From: Planococcus wigleyi | Lineage (GTDB): Bacteria; Bacillota; Bacilli; Bacillales_A; Planococcaceae | Direction of reading: 5' to 3' | Length of the DNA stretch: 64,000 nucleotides | Assembly (NCBI RefSeq): GCF_014836985.1 | Contig: NZ_JACSPU010000004.1 | Span: 424,025-488,024 of the forward strand | In this document: piece after piece, positions 56,127 to 64,000 of the stretch | How positions within the stretch are numbered: the stretch's first letter is position 1 | Layout: each line of letters begins with the position of its first letter | Program-made: the position numbers and the translations under genes | The notes under the pieces: generated by a model | What the model saw: only the letters and a program-made list of their open reading frames with translations | What the model was told of the DNA's origin: nothing | The model's database searches: none

Positions 56127-57094
56127 TAATTGCCGCCCCCTTCTTCTTCCGTTTCAGCCGCGGGCGGAACTGCTGTCTGCAGCCCATCCAGCGGCAAGTA
56201 CTTCATGGTCCCGCCATCGTCGTTCATAATGTACAGTTTCGCATTTGGCAGAACGGATTCCAGCGTTTCCATGACGATCCGCTGTTTCGTCACTTCGGGA
56301 TTGTTGTCATATTCCAGATACAGCTTATCGAATAAAGCCACATCCCCTGTTGCCTGTTGGACACGAGCAACTTTTTCACCTTCTGCACGTGAATTGATGG
56401 CGGCTTTTTCGCCCAACGCTTCGTTGCGTTTTTGGTTTTCATACTTCTTCGCTTCATTGATTTTCGTATTCATCGTTTCTCGGGCATCGGTTACATTTGT
56501 AAATGCCGCGCGCACTTCTTCGTTCGGCAGCTCGACGTCCTGCAGTTTGACTGCCAGAACCGTGATGCCGATATCGTATTTCTCAATCAATGAGGCGAGC
56601 AAATCGCGGGTTTCGGCTTCAATTTCGGCCTTTCCGGATGTCAGGGCATCATCGATCAATGAACTGCCGATGATGGAGCGGATGGAAGCAGAGGTTGCAT
56701 CGTGCAAAATGTCCTGTGGCGCTTCCGCATTAAACAAGTATTTTTTAGGGTCCGTGATTTTCCACTGGACTACCAAGTCAGTTAAGACGATGTTTTCGTC
56801 TCCTGTAATCATCTTGGTTTCCTTATCGAAAGCCACAATCTCCCCTTCAGCGTTCTGGTTATAGCCGAATTGCAGGCTATACGTTTCTTTGGAGAGGATT
56901 TCCGCTTTTTGAATTGGCCAAGGCAATTTGAAATGCAGTCCGGCCTCTGTATTGGTTTCATTTGCTACACCAAATGTAACAATGACTGCCTGTTCGGATT
57001 CATCTACTGTATACCAGGAAGTAAAGACTGCAATAAGCAGAAGTATTCCCACAATAGACAAACCGATCACCGACAACAACTTTTTCGTCGACAT
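56126..57094 (-). CDS. hflK: SPFH/band-7 protease modulator HflK
   Basis: A protein of 322 residues with one membrane helix (about 7-27), an SPFH domain (TVDESEQAVIVTFGVANETNTEAGLHFKLPWPIQKAE; LLIEKYDIGITVLAVKLQDVELPNEEVRAAFTNV) and a coiled coil. The C-terminus has a Pro/Glu-rich tail. It probably forms a membrane cage with HflC around FtsH. AAAGGGGG precedes the ATG. It begins 30 nt downstream of a perfect sigma-W promoter, so it is likely induced by envelope stress. Confidence 0.93.
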   Translation of the reverse strand: MSTKKLLSVIGLSIVGILLLIAVFTSWYTVDESEQAVIVTFGVANETNTEAGLHFKLPWPIQKAEILSKETYSLQFGYNQNAEGEIVAFDKETKMITGDENIVLTDLVVQWKITDPKKYLFNAEAPQDILHDATSASIRSIIGSSLIDDALTSGKAEIEAETRDLLASLIEKYDIGITVLAVKLQDVELPNEEVRAAFTNVTDARETMNTKINEAKKYENQKRNEALGEKAAINSRAEGEKVARVQQATGDVALFDKLYLEYDNNPEVTKQRIVMETLESVLPNAKLYIMNDDGGTMKYLPLDGLQTAVPPAAETEEEGGGN

Positions 57095-57125
57095 GATAAG
57101 TCCCCCTTTTTCTTGTTATCTGTAA

Positions 57126-57151
57126 TACGGAATAATTGTAAAATAGTTTCA
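57126..57151 (-). promoter_or_regulatory. Sigma-W promoter of hflKC
   Basis: TGAAAC, exactly 16 nt, CGTA on the minus strand, the same consensus as at ysdB, about 32 nt upstream of hflK. Confidence 0.85.
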
Positions 57152-57159
57152 TAAAAATA

Positions 57160-57189
57160 GAAAAAGAGCCCGGGGAAGGACTCTTTTTC
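57160..57189 (-). terminator. Terminator after phoPR-ligase operon
   Basis: AAAAAGAGTCC, a 6-nt loop and GGGCTCTTTTT followed by a few more T on the minus strand. It separates the ligase gene from the hflKC promoter. Confidence 0.88.
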
Positions 57190-57263
57190 CAATTATGCGG
57201 TTGAAGGGGGTTCTATTAAACCTTACCATCCGACTGTGAAGCTGGTGTTAAGTTACTGTAAAA

Positions 57264-58481
57264 TTACCATTGATTGTTTTTGTACTTTTTATAGTAATTC
57301 ACTTGCCGTGCCAGCAAATAGAGCTTGCGCTTTAAATGCTTGTCTTTTTTGTAGAACAAAGGATTGCCGTACTGGCCTTTCTTAATCAGGCGCTTGATGT
57401 CTTTGAGAACTGCTTTGTTATCTACGAAATTGCGCAGGACAGCTTTCGGCACAACCGTAAACAGGAAATCCTCGTTCAGATATGTCACCGGCTTGTCCGC
57501 CCGATAAATCAGGTCATCGACAAAATACTCAGCCATATTATGGCCAAGAGCGGTCACATAATAGCTTGAACGGCCCTGTCGAATGTTTACTTCGAACACT
57601 TTGAATTTTTTGTCACGTGCATCGTATTTCAAATCGAAATTCGCAAAACCGGTATAACCGACAGCTTCCAGGAAATTCTGCAGCTTGACCATCATTTCTT
57701 TATCGAAACGTGTAATCAATGCGGTATAATTCCCGATGGCCGTAACAGTATGCTCCTGCAAAACTACTTGAGCAAATGTCACCAACTGCGTCTTACCTTT
57801 TGAATTCGCATAAATAACCGAATCCCACATGAAAGTGTCGTCTCCCGGGATATAATCCTGGATGATCAATTCGTCGCTATAACCGCTTGCTTTGATTTGC
57901 TGGATGACGTTGTGCATCTCTTTCGGGCTATCGACTTTATAGACTTTCTGCTGCCCTTCAAACTTGTTTCGGCTGTATTCGATCCCGTTGCTCGGCTTGA
58001 TGATGATTGGGTACATCATTTCTTCCTCGAACGGTTCAGCTGATTTGCAGTCATAGAAAAATGTCGTTGGCGTTTCGATGCCATGCACTTTACACAATTC
58101 ATAGAAATTCGCTTTGACCTGCAGCTGGTTCATCAAATCTTCCGTAATATAATTGAAGACATAGTGCTCGCGCAAAATTTTTGCGTTTTCGATAATCAAC
58201 CGAACATACAGGTCATTGGTTCCGATCAGCAAAAGCGTTTTTCCAGGTGCTCGGTACTTTTCGGCAATATCAATTAAGATATCGGCAAACTGGGAATCTT
58301 CCGCCAAGCCAGAACGTAATTCGATCGTTTCGGTAATTGTGCTCAATGAAGTAAATGATAACGGTTCTTTACCGACTAAAATCGGTTTGATGCCATATGC
58401 TTCGTGAAAAGAAATGGCCATATTATAGGCATTCATGTCTGTGCCGATGATGATTGGCAAAAATGGGTGTTTGGTTTCCAT
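57264..58481 (-). CDS. ATP-grasp ligase resembling D-aspartate ligase
   Basis: A protein of 405 residues. LPIIIGTDMNAYNMAISFHEAYGIKP at the start, IIIKPSNGIEYSRNKFEG (about 154-171), LIIQDYIPGDDTFMW (about 206-220), GYTGFANFDLKYDARD and VFEVNIRQGRSSYYVTALG (about 285-330) closely resemble the Enterococcus faecium D-aspartate ligase as I recall it. That enzyme adds D-Asp to the peptidoglycan L-Lys. Planococcus walls are reported to carry D-Glu in the bridge, so the amino acid here may be D-Glu. It follows phoR by 14 nt, a place without this gene in B. subtilis. The substrate is inferred. Confidence 0.8.
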   Translation of the reverse strand: METKHPFLPIIIGTDMNAYNMAISFHEAYGIKPILVGKEPLSFTSLSTITETIELRSGLAEDSQFADILIDIAEKYRAPGKTLLLIGTNDLYVRLIIENAKILREHYVFNYITEDLMNQLQVKANFYELCKVHGIETPTTFFYDCKSAEPFEEEMMYPIIIKPSNGIEYSRNKFEGQQKVYKVDSPKEMHNVIQQIKASGYSDELIIQDYIPGDDTFMWDSVIYANSKGKTQLVTFAQVVLQEHTVTAIGNYTALITRFDKEMMVKLQNFLEAVGYTGFANFDLKYDARDKKFKVFEVNIRQGRSSYYVTALGHNMAEYFVDDLIYRADKPVTYLNEDFLFTVVPKAVLRNFVDNKAVLKDIKRLIKKGQYGNPLFYKKDKHLKRKLYLLARQVNYYKKYKNNQW

Positions 58482-58495
58482 ACTTTCCTCCTAAA

Positions 58496-59893
58496 TTAAC
58501 TAGCCAATGGCAAATAAATGGTGAATGTCGTGCCGACGCCAACTTCGCTGTCGACTTCCACTTTTCCATGATGCGCCTCGATTAAATGTTTGACAATGGA
58601 GAGACCCAGACCGGTGCCGCCTGAATTGCGGCTGCGTGCACGGTCAACACGGTAAAAACGCTCAAATAAACGGCCGATTTCTGAGCTTTCAATACCGATT
58701 CCTTGGTCTGCCACTTGAATGACGGCTTGCTCGCCTTTAACGAAAAGCCGGATATTGATTTCTGTATTGGCACTAGAATATGTAACAGCATTGATCAATA
58801 GATTCATGATCACTTGAATTAACCGGTTAGCGTCACCGAATACAGTGGCCGGCCTTACATCCAGCTTTAAGCGGATCGATTTTTCATCAAGTTTCGGTTG
58901 AATCATTTCGACTGCCCGTTTAATGACCGCTTTCATATCCGTCGGCTGGGCTTTGACGTCAAATCCACTTTGTTCAACTCTTGATAAGTCCAACAAGTCA
59001 TTAATGAGCATCTCCAGCCGGTTGCTTTCGGTATGGACAATTTCCAGAAACGACAATAACGTTTCTGTATCCTTATAGGCACCATCAAGCAGCGTCTCTG
59101 AAAATCCTTTAATGGAAGTGACCGGCGTCCGAAGTTCATGGGAAACGTTTGCGACAAAATCTTTGCGGATCTGTTCCAACCGCTTCAGTTCCGTAATATC
59201 ATGGAAGACAATTACAATGCCAAGCCAGCGCTGATGTTCTCCGATTACCGGTGCCCCGTATACGTTTAAATTTTTTAAGGTTAACCCCGACATAAATTCA
59301 ATTTGGGCACGGGAATGGGTTTCCGTCATGAACACATCTTCAATAAAGCTTTCCAATTCTATTGGGATTCGAAGCTCTTTGTAGAACTTGCCCATGACAT
59401 GATCGGGAGCCAAATCGAATTCTTCCAGAAATGGTTTATTGACAAGTGAAATGCCTCCTTGCCGATCAATCATGATCAACGCGCTGCCCATATTTTCAAT
59501 CAGTGTTTTCAACCGTTCCTGTTCCATGATACGGACTGCTGTAATTTCCTGCAAATTTCGCGCTAGTACATTGATGGTCCGGCTTAATCCAACACTGCTT
59601 TGTGCATTTGATTCAGATGCACGTGCCCGGTAATTTCCTTTTACCAATTCCATAGCCGTCTCGGTGGCATTTTCAATCGGTTTGATATGGACATCGATGA
59701 TTCTGCTGCCCACGATGCCTGAAAACACCAAAGCTGCCGCAAATGCCAAAAATAAAACAAGCCAGATATTCGAATTATCCTCAGTACCTTCGTAGAATTG
59801 CAGTATCTGAAGAACGATCATGAACAGACCCGTAAGCATCGTTCCAATCCACACCAGCAAGGTGAGCAACAGCCGATGCCGAAAAGATTTCAT
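58496..59893 (-). CDS. phoR: Phosphate sensor histidine kinase PhoR
   Basis: Membrane kinase of 465 residues. Two membrane helices (about 7-30 and 43-63) with only a dozen external residues between them, then HAMP (about 65-115), PAS (about 125-235), HisKA with His 252 in FVANVSHELRTP, and HATPase with N-box NLLINAVTYS and DQGIGIE and GGTGLGLSIVKHL. B. subtilis PhoR is longer and has an external PDC domain; here sensing must be internal. Its ATG overlaps the phoP stop codon (ATGA). Confidence 0.93.
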   Translation of the reverse strand: MKSFRHRLLLTLLVWIGTMLTGLFMIVLQILQFYEGTEDNSNIWLVLFLAFAAALVFSGIVGSRIIDVHIKPIENATETAMELVKGNYRARASESNAQSSVGLSRTINVLARNLQEITAVRIMEQERLKTLIENMGSALIMIDRQGGISLVNKPFLEEFDLAPDHVMGKFYKELRIPIELESFIEDVFMTETHSRAQIEFMSGLTLKNLNVYGAPVIGEHQRWLGIVIVFHDITELKRLEQIRKDFVANVSHELRTPVTSIKGFSETLLDGAYKDTETLLSFLEIVHTESNRLEMLINDLLDLSRVEQSGFDVKAQPTDMKAVIKRAVEMIQPKLDEKSIRLKLDVRPATVFGDANRLIQVIMNLLINAVTYSSANTEINIRLFVKGEQAVIQVADQGIGIESSEIGRLFERFYRVDRARSRNSGGTGLGLSIVKHLIEAHHGKVEVDSEVGVGTTFTIYLPLAS

Positions 59894-60597
59894 GAGCTTT
59901 TCGGCTCCTCAAACTTATAGCCCAATCCCCTGATCGTTTTGATGAAGGTCGGTTTCCGGCTGTTTTCTTCTATTTTATCGCGCAAATGGCTGATATGGAC
60001 GTCAACAATGCGAGTATCTCCTGCAAAATCATATTTCCAAACAGCACTCAGCAACTGATCCCGTGTTAACACACGATTTTTATTTTCCATCAAATAGACC
60101 AGAAGCTCAAATTCTTTAGGCGTAAATTCCAACTGCTCCTTATTGAGAAATACTTCGAATCGATCAGGATAAACATCCAATTTTCCGAGAGAAATCGGTG
60201 CGGATGAATCCTGTTGCGGAGTCGGGACATTGTTCGCTCTTCTCAACACCGCTTTAATGCGCGCAACTACTTCTCTTGGACTGAACGGTTTGGTCATGTA
60301 ATCGTCCGCTCCCAATTCCAGACCCAAGACTTTATCGAACTCATCACCTTTTGCAGTCAACATAATAATCGGTGTATTGATTTTTTGCTGGCGCAGCGAT
60401 TTACAGACTTCTACGCCATCCATTGATGGAAGCATGAGATCCAAGACAATCAAAGATGGATTCTCGCTCAGAGCCAAATCGTAGCCCTGTTTGCCATCGT
60501 TGGCGATAATAGTTTCAAAACCCGCTTGGACAAGGTTATAGGATAATAAGGTTGCAATTGAATGTTCATCTTCAATGATCAATATTTTCTTCAGCAT
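59890..60597 (-). CDS. phoP: Phosphate response regulator PhoP
   Basis: OmpR-type regulator of 235 residues. The receiver has Asp 53 (VLDLMLP), Asp pair near 10-11 and Lys in MLTAKGDE; the winged helix ends with LTRDQLLSAVWKYDFAGDTRIVDVHISHLRDKIE. I chose the ATG at 60597 after GGAGG; the frame extends to 60636. The mdh-phoP-phoR-polA order is that of B. subtilis, but a MaoC-like gene lies between mdh and phoP. Confidence 0.95.
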   Translation of the reverse strand: MLKKILIIEDEHSIATLLSYNLVQAGFETIIANDGKQGYDLALSENPSLIVLDLMLPSMDGVEVCKSLRQQKINTPIIMLTAKGDEFDKVLGLELGADDYMTKPFSPREVVARIKAVLRRANNVPTPQQDSSAPISLGKLDVYPDRFEVFLNKEQLEFTPKEFELLVYLMENKNRVLTRDQLLSAVWKYDFAGDTRIVDVHISHLRDKIEENSRKPTFIKTIRGLGYKFEEPKSS

Positions 60598-60680
60598 TTT
60601 ACATCCTCCACACTCAGTTTGAAACCCCCATCTCAAACCGCGTCAGAAATTATCTATTGCATAAGTTGTTACTTGTTCCC

Positions 60681-61118
60681 CTATTGCGGTGGGTTAGCTG
60701 TGATTTGACCTTGAACCACGACATCCCCGTGTTCATCGCTTCCTTGAACTTGGATGACAACCTCATTATGCTTGATATCCACTTCGGTGACTTCCAATAA
60801 AAAATCAATCGTCGCGTAATGGTGGACGGGTTTTAAAAACTTCAGCTCCTGTCCGGTAATATACGAACCGGGGCCCGGTATATATTTGGAAACCGCTGAT
60901 GTAAGAATGCCCGTCAACATAATATTCGGCACCACAGGCTTTTCAAAAGCGGTTTGCGCCGCAAAATCGTGTTGAATATACAGCGGATTGCTGTCATTAG
61001 TCAAACCCAGATAAAGAAGAAGATCTTTGTCTTCAATTTTTTCTGTCAGTTTCAGTTTTTCTCCGATTTTGATGTCTTCTACTCGCCGGCCTAATTTCCG
61101 CTTTTTCCCAAGCAACAA
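60681..61118 (-). CDS. MaoC-like hotdog protein with altered catalytic motif
   Basis: A single hotdog domain of 145 residues. The hydratase-2 motif in MaoC proteins has Asp...Asn-Pro-x-His; here it is NDSNPLYIQHDFAAQTAFEKP, so Asp 42 is kept but the catalytic His is Tyr 47. The usual HGM block is replaced by VPNIML. It may bind a CoA ester without hydrating it. I chose a TTG at 61118, 7 nt after GGAGGG. A perfect 13-bp palindrome lies directly before the ribosome binding site. It is between mdh and phoP. Confidence 0.82.
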   Translation of the reverse strand: MLLGKKRKLGRRVEDIKIGEKLKLTEKIEDKDLLLYLGLTNDSNPLYIQHDFAAQTAFEKPVVPNIMLTGILTSAVSKYIPGPGSYITGQELKFLKPVHHYATIDFLLEVTEVDIKHNEVVIQVQGSDEHGDVVVQGQITANPPQ

Positions 61119-61133
61119 ATAACATCCCTCCAA

Positions 61134-61164
61134 TTAACTTGATACTCTTATAGTATCAAGTTAA
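61134..61164. promoter_or_regulatory. Perfect palindrome upstream of the MaoC-like gene
   Basis: Two 13-nt arms, TTAACTTGATACT and its exact complement, flank a 5-nt centre. It ends 3 nt before GGAGGG of the MaoC-like gene. TTGCAC (about 61184..61179) and TACTAT are spaced 18 nt and could form a promoter with the palindrome over its -10. It may be a repressor operator or an RNA hairpin. Confidence 0.65.
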
Positions 61165-61234
61165 TCAATGAAAGTGCAAGCGCCCAAGGTACCGGGAACA
61201 TTTGAATGCAGAGGGCTGCCGATTTTTAAGGACA

Positions 61235-61263
61235 GAAAAACGGACAGGAGTTCCCCTGTCCGC
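61235..61263 (-). terminator. Terminator after mdh
   Basis: GCGGACAGG, a 6-nt loop, CCTGTCCG and TTTTTC on the minus strand, 13 nt after the mdh stop. Confidence 0.85.
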
Positions 61264-61275
61264 TTCGCACATTGC

Positions 61276-62214
61276 CTATGCCAATACTTTCATGACCGCT
61301 TTAACCGAATTGGCTGACTGGTTCAACAATGTTTTTTCTTCTTCATTCAAATCAATTTCAATTATTTTTTCAATGCCGCCCGCACCCAAAATGGTTGGCA
61401 CACCTAAGTAGATGCCATTCAATCCATACTCGCCTTCCAAATAAGCGATGGACGGCAGGATGCGGCGCTGGTCTTTGATGATGGCCTCTGCCATTTCAAC
61501 CAGTGATGCGGCAGGTGCGTAATAAGCTGAACCATTCCCCAACAGATTGACGATTTCAGCTCCGCCTTTGCGCGTGCGCTCCACAATTTCATCTAAGCGC
61601 TCTTTTGCAATCATCGACTCCAGTGGGATTCCACCAGCATAAGAATACCTCACAAGCGGTACCATGTCATCACCATGTCCTCCTAGCACGAATCCAGTCA
61701 CATCTTTGACTGAAATGTTCAATTCTTCAGCTACGAACGTGCGGAAACGTGCGGAATCCAGGACGCCCGATTGTCCGATAACACGTTCTTTCGGAAAGCC
61801 GGATGCCTGGAAAACCGTGTACGTCATGGCATCAACAGGATTTGTCAGAACGATGATTGTCGTCTCCGGAGAGTACTTCACAATATCCGCTGTAACAGCT
61901 TTCATGACTTTCTGGTTGGTTTGGACCAAATCATCCCGGCTCATGCCAGGTTTACGGGCAATCCCAGCTGTGATGATGACCAGATCTGAATCCTTGGTAT
62001 CTTCGTAATTGGATGTGCCTGATACGCGGGCATCGAATCCTTGTACAGGACCAGCCTCCGCCATATCCAAAGCCTTTCCTTTTGCCGGATTTTCCATCGG
62101 AGGAATATCAACCAACACGACATCTCCCAGCTCTTTTTGAGCCAATAGGAATGCCGTTGTCGCCCCGGTGAAGCCAGAACCAATCACTGAAATCTTTTTA
62201 CGCTTGAATGTCAT
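61276..62214 (-). CDS. mdh: Malate dehydrogenase
   Basis: TCA-cycle enzyme, LDH-like type, 312 residues. [15 protein letters not shown] is the NAD-binding loop (about 12-26), Asp in VLVDIPP favours [15 protein letters not shown] holds the substrate Arg, NPVDAMTY and [10 protein letters not shown] carry the catalytic Asp/His region. AAAGGAGAG precedes the ATG. It follows icd after a 327-nt gap with a terminator. Confidence 0.97.
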   Translation of the reverse strand: MTFKRKKISVIGSGFTGATTAFLLAQKELGDVVLVDIPPMENPAKGKALDMAEAGPVQGFDARVSGTSNYEDTKDSDLVIITAGIARKPGMSRDDLVQTNQKVMKAVTADIVKYSPETTIIVLTNPVDAMTYTVFQASGFPKERVIGQSGVLDSARFRTFVAEELNISVKDVTGFVLGGHGDDMVPLVRYSYAGGIPLESMIAKERLDEIVERTRKGGAEIVNLLGNGSAYYAPAASLVEMAEAIIKDQRRILPSIAYLEGEYGLNGIYLGVPTILGAGGIEKIIEIDLNEEEKTLLNQSANSVKAVMKVLA

Positions 62215-62493
62215 GAACGATCTCTCCTTTAACAGTAGTTGAGTTGAAATAAAACATCTTCTTCCCGTGGCAGCTGCTGCCGCTTTGGGTACAGCGAAGC
62301 CAGTTGCTCCTAAGCAAGCAGCGCGCGTCGCTATAATAATTTAGTAAGAAAGATGTATGTTTTCTTTCTTTACCCTAAAGGAATTGGACCAAAACAGCGG
62401 ACATCCCAAAAGGAGCATGACAGCCTGTTAACAAATGGCCAGCAGTGAAAACCGACAAACGTTCTGGTGAATATTTATCAGAAATAATTGCGA
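62215..62493. other. icd-mdh gap without clear gene
   Basis: On the minus strand the gap holds an imperfect hairpin (GTAAAGAAAG with CTTTCTTAC, about 62340..62373) and a GC-rich stretch with CAGCTGCCACGG. No convincing promoter or open frame was found. Confidence 0.5.
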
Positions 62494-62527
62494 CAAAAAA
62501 AGGAGGGGAAAATCCCCCTCCTTTTTG
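62494..62527 (-). terminator. Terminator after icd
   Basis: AAAAAGGAGGGGGATT and TTCCCCTCCTTTTTTT form a stem with a T run on the minus strand, 15 nt after the icd stop. Confidence 0.9.
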
Positions 62528-62541
62528 CTTGTCATTTACTC

Positions 62542-63810
62542 TTATAGGTTTTTGATCAATTCATCAGCAAACTCAGAGCATTTCACTTCTGTAGCGCCGT
62601 CCATTAGACGAGCAAAGTCATAAGTTACAACTTTAGAAGCAATTGTTTTCTCCATAGAGTTTGTGATCATTTTAGCAGCTTCTCCCCATCCTAGGTGTTC
62701 AAGCATCAATACACCTGAAAGGATAACTGAAGAAGGGTTTACTTTATCAAGGCCAGCATATTTAGGAGCTGTTCCGTGAGTTGCTTCGAAAATCGCATGT
62801 CCAGTATCATAGTTGATGTTCGCTCCAGGAGCAATACCAATTCCGCCTACTTGAGCAGCCAAAGCATCAGAGATGTAATCTCCGTTCAAGTTCATTGTTG
62901 CAACAACATCGAACTCGCTTGGGCGTGTAAGGATTTGTTGAAGGAAGATATCAGCGATTGAATCTTTAACAAGGATTTTACCTGAAGCAAGTGCTTCTTC
63001 CTGTGCTTTGTTCGCAGCGTCTGTACCTTTTTCATCTTTAATTGCATCATATTCGTTCCATGTAAATACTTTATCGCCGAATTCTTGTTCAGCCACTTCA
63101 TAGCCCCAGTTTTTGAAAGCTCCTTCAGTGAACTTCATGATGTTACCTTTGTGAACTAGTGTCAATGATTCGCGGCCTTCAGAAATTGCATAGTTGATTG
63201 CAGCGCGCACTAAACGTTTTGTTCCATCTTCTGAAATCGGTTTGATGCCGATACCTGAAGACTCAGGGAAACGGATGTTTTTAACGCCCATTTCATCCTG
63301 TAGGAATGAAATCAATTTTTTCACTTCATCTGAACCGTTAGCGTATTCGATACCAGCATAGATATCTTCAGTGTTTTCGCGGAAAATAACCATGTCCGTG
63401 TCTTCAGGACGTTTTACCGGTGAAGGTACGCCGTCGAAGTAACGAACTGGACGCAAGCAAGTGTACAAATCAAGTTCCTGGCGAAGTGCTACGTTCAATG
63501 AACGGATACCGCCGCCGATTGGCGTAGTAAGAGGTCCTTTGATAGCGATCAAGTACTCACGGATTACTTCAAGAGTTTCTTCAGGAAGCCATTCTCCTGT
63601 TTCGTCGAATGCTTTTTGTCCTGCAAGAACTTCTTTCCAGACAATTGATTTTTCACCGTTATAAGCTTTTGTTACTGCTTCTTCTAAAACGCGTGAAGCT
63701 GCATTCCAGATATCCGGTCCTGTTCCGTCACCGATAATATAAGGGATTACTGCGTTATTTGGAACATTCAAGACACCGTTTTCTACTGAAATTTTTTCGC
63801 CGTTAGTCAT
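62542..63810 (-). CDS. icd: Isocitrate dehydrogenase (NADP)
   Basis: Oxidatively decarboxylates isocitrate to 2-oxoglutarate. The 422-residue protein has [13 protein letters not shown] at the N-terminus, [27 protein letters not shown] with the substrate Ser and Arg, [17 protein letters not shown], and [31 protein letters not shown] chose the ATG at 63810 after AGGAGG; the frame extends to 63849. It lies between citZ and mdh as in B. subtilis (citZ-icd-mdh). Confidence 0.97.
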   Translation of the reverse strand: MTNGEKISVENGVLNVPNNAVIPYIIGDGTGPDIWNAASRVLEEAVTKAYNGEKSIVWKEVLAGQKAFDETGEWLPEETLEVIREYLIAIKGPLTTPIGGGIRSLNVALRQELDLYTCLRPVRYFDGVPSPVKRPEDTDMVIFRENTEDIYAGIEYANGSDEVKKLISFLQDEMGVKNIRFPESSGIGIKPISEDGTKRLVRAAINYAISEGRESLTLVHKGNIMKFTEGAFKNWGYEVAEQEFGDKVFTWNEYDAIKDEKGTDAANKAQEEALASGKILVKDSIADIFLQQILTRPSEFDVVATMNLNGDYISDALAAQVGGIGIAPGANINYDTGHAIFEATHGTAPKYAGLDKVNPSSVILSGVLMLEHLGWGEAAKMITNSMEKTIASKVVTYDFARLMDGATEVKCSEFADELIKNL

Positions 63811-63835
63811 TTGTAATTTCCTCCTGTGGTCAAAG

Positions 63836-63869
63836 TCATAGGGCTGCACAAAAAGTGCTAGCCCTATGA
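63836..63869. other. Stem-loop between citZ and icd
   Basis: TCATAGGGCT-A-GCAC, a TTTTT loop, GTGC-AGCCCTATGA: a strong 14-bp stem with one bulge on the minus strand. No T run follows, so it is probably a stability or processing element and not a terminator. Confidence 0.7.
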
Positions 63870-63904
63870 GTTATATTTTTTTGTGGATCTGAAATGAATA
63901 CTCC

Positions 63905-64000
63905 TTAGCGTTCTTCAACCGGTACATACGTCTGCATGCCAGGCCCGATGTATTCCGCACGCGGGCGGATCAGGCGGTTGTTCGAATACTGCTCAAGGAT
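63905..64000 (-). CDS. citZ: Citrate synthase, 3' end only
   Basis: The last 31 codons are present, reading ILEQYSNNRLIRPRAEYIGP and on to a stop at 63905. NNRLIRPRAEYIGP is the citrate synthase C-terminal signature with substrate Arg. Its place ahead of icd and mdh matches B. subtilis citZ. It makes citrate from oxaloacetate and acetyl-CoA. Confidence 0.93.
   Translation of the reverse strand: MLEQYSNNRLIRPRAEYIGPGMQTYVPVEER

Noticed and set aside
56130..56864. Plus-strand open frame of 244 codons
   Set aside because: Fully antisense to hflK, Ser/Phe-rich translation typical of a shadow frame.
62262..62330. GC-rich stretch upstream of mdh as another repeat-family copy
   Set aside because: Some short words are shared, but neither family end is recognisable.

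Overview
The window is a 64 kb stretch of core chromosome from a low-to-mid GC Gram-positive bacterium of the order Bacillales. It most resembles Planococcus or a close relative in the Planococcaceae; this is inferred from gene content and protein resemblance, with no database search. Gene order follows the Bacillus subtilis hemA-to-citZ region closely. Nearly every gene is on the minus strand; only rnhC and ysdB are on the plus strand. Genes next to sporulation or germination genes in B. subtilis (lonB, gerE, gerM, ytaF, ytxC) have lost those neighbours while the flanking genes remain, which fits a non-spore-forming lineage. No phage, insertion sequence or CRISPR array was seen.

Layout from position 1. 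Haem synthesis (hemD start, hemC, hemX, hemA; perfect Per box upstream); ribosome-assembly GTPase and proteases (engB, lon, clpX, tig); a TPR protein and a zinc-ribbon membrane protein; one tRNA-Arg; rdgB, rph, racE, a MarR regulator and a thioesterase; succinate dehydrogenase (sdhCAB); aspartokinase lysC behind a lysine riboswitch; uvrC and trxA. Then the fatty-acid oxidation operon lcfA-fadR-fadB-etfB-etfA with a FadR-type palindrome and a CcpA site; mutS2, a DUF350 protein and an unlisted 26-residue membrane peptide; polX, cvpA-like yshB, zapA; rnhC; pheST behind a T-box; an rRNA methyltransferase-like gene and a small export-like protein; an aminopeptidase, a dimeric dUTPase, ysdB behind a sigma-W promoter, ysdA.

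Next come rplT, rpmI and infC (AUU start, L20-type leader), thrS behind a T-box, dnaI, dnaB, nrdR, speD, gapB with CcpN sites, coaE, mutM and polA. A block not found at this place in B. subtilis lies between polA and phoR: hflC and hflK, behind a textbook sigma-W promoter, and an ATP-grasp ligase resembling the enterococcal D-aspartate ligase. The window ends with phoR, phoP, a MaoC-like protein behind a perfect palindrome, mdh, icd and the 3' end of citZ.

The most interesting unexplained structures are: a roughly 180-nt speD leader with a long-range 9-bp stem and an 8-bp sequence complementary to the speD ribosome binding site; a dispersed family of fold-back intergenic repeats beginning AGAAAAGCG and ending GTCTGGACA, some lying inside transcribed leaders and operons; the sigma-W promoter in front of hflKC; the wall-ligase gene coupled to phoPR; and the palindrome in front of the MaoC-like gene.
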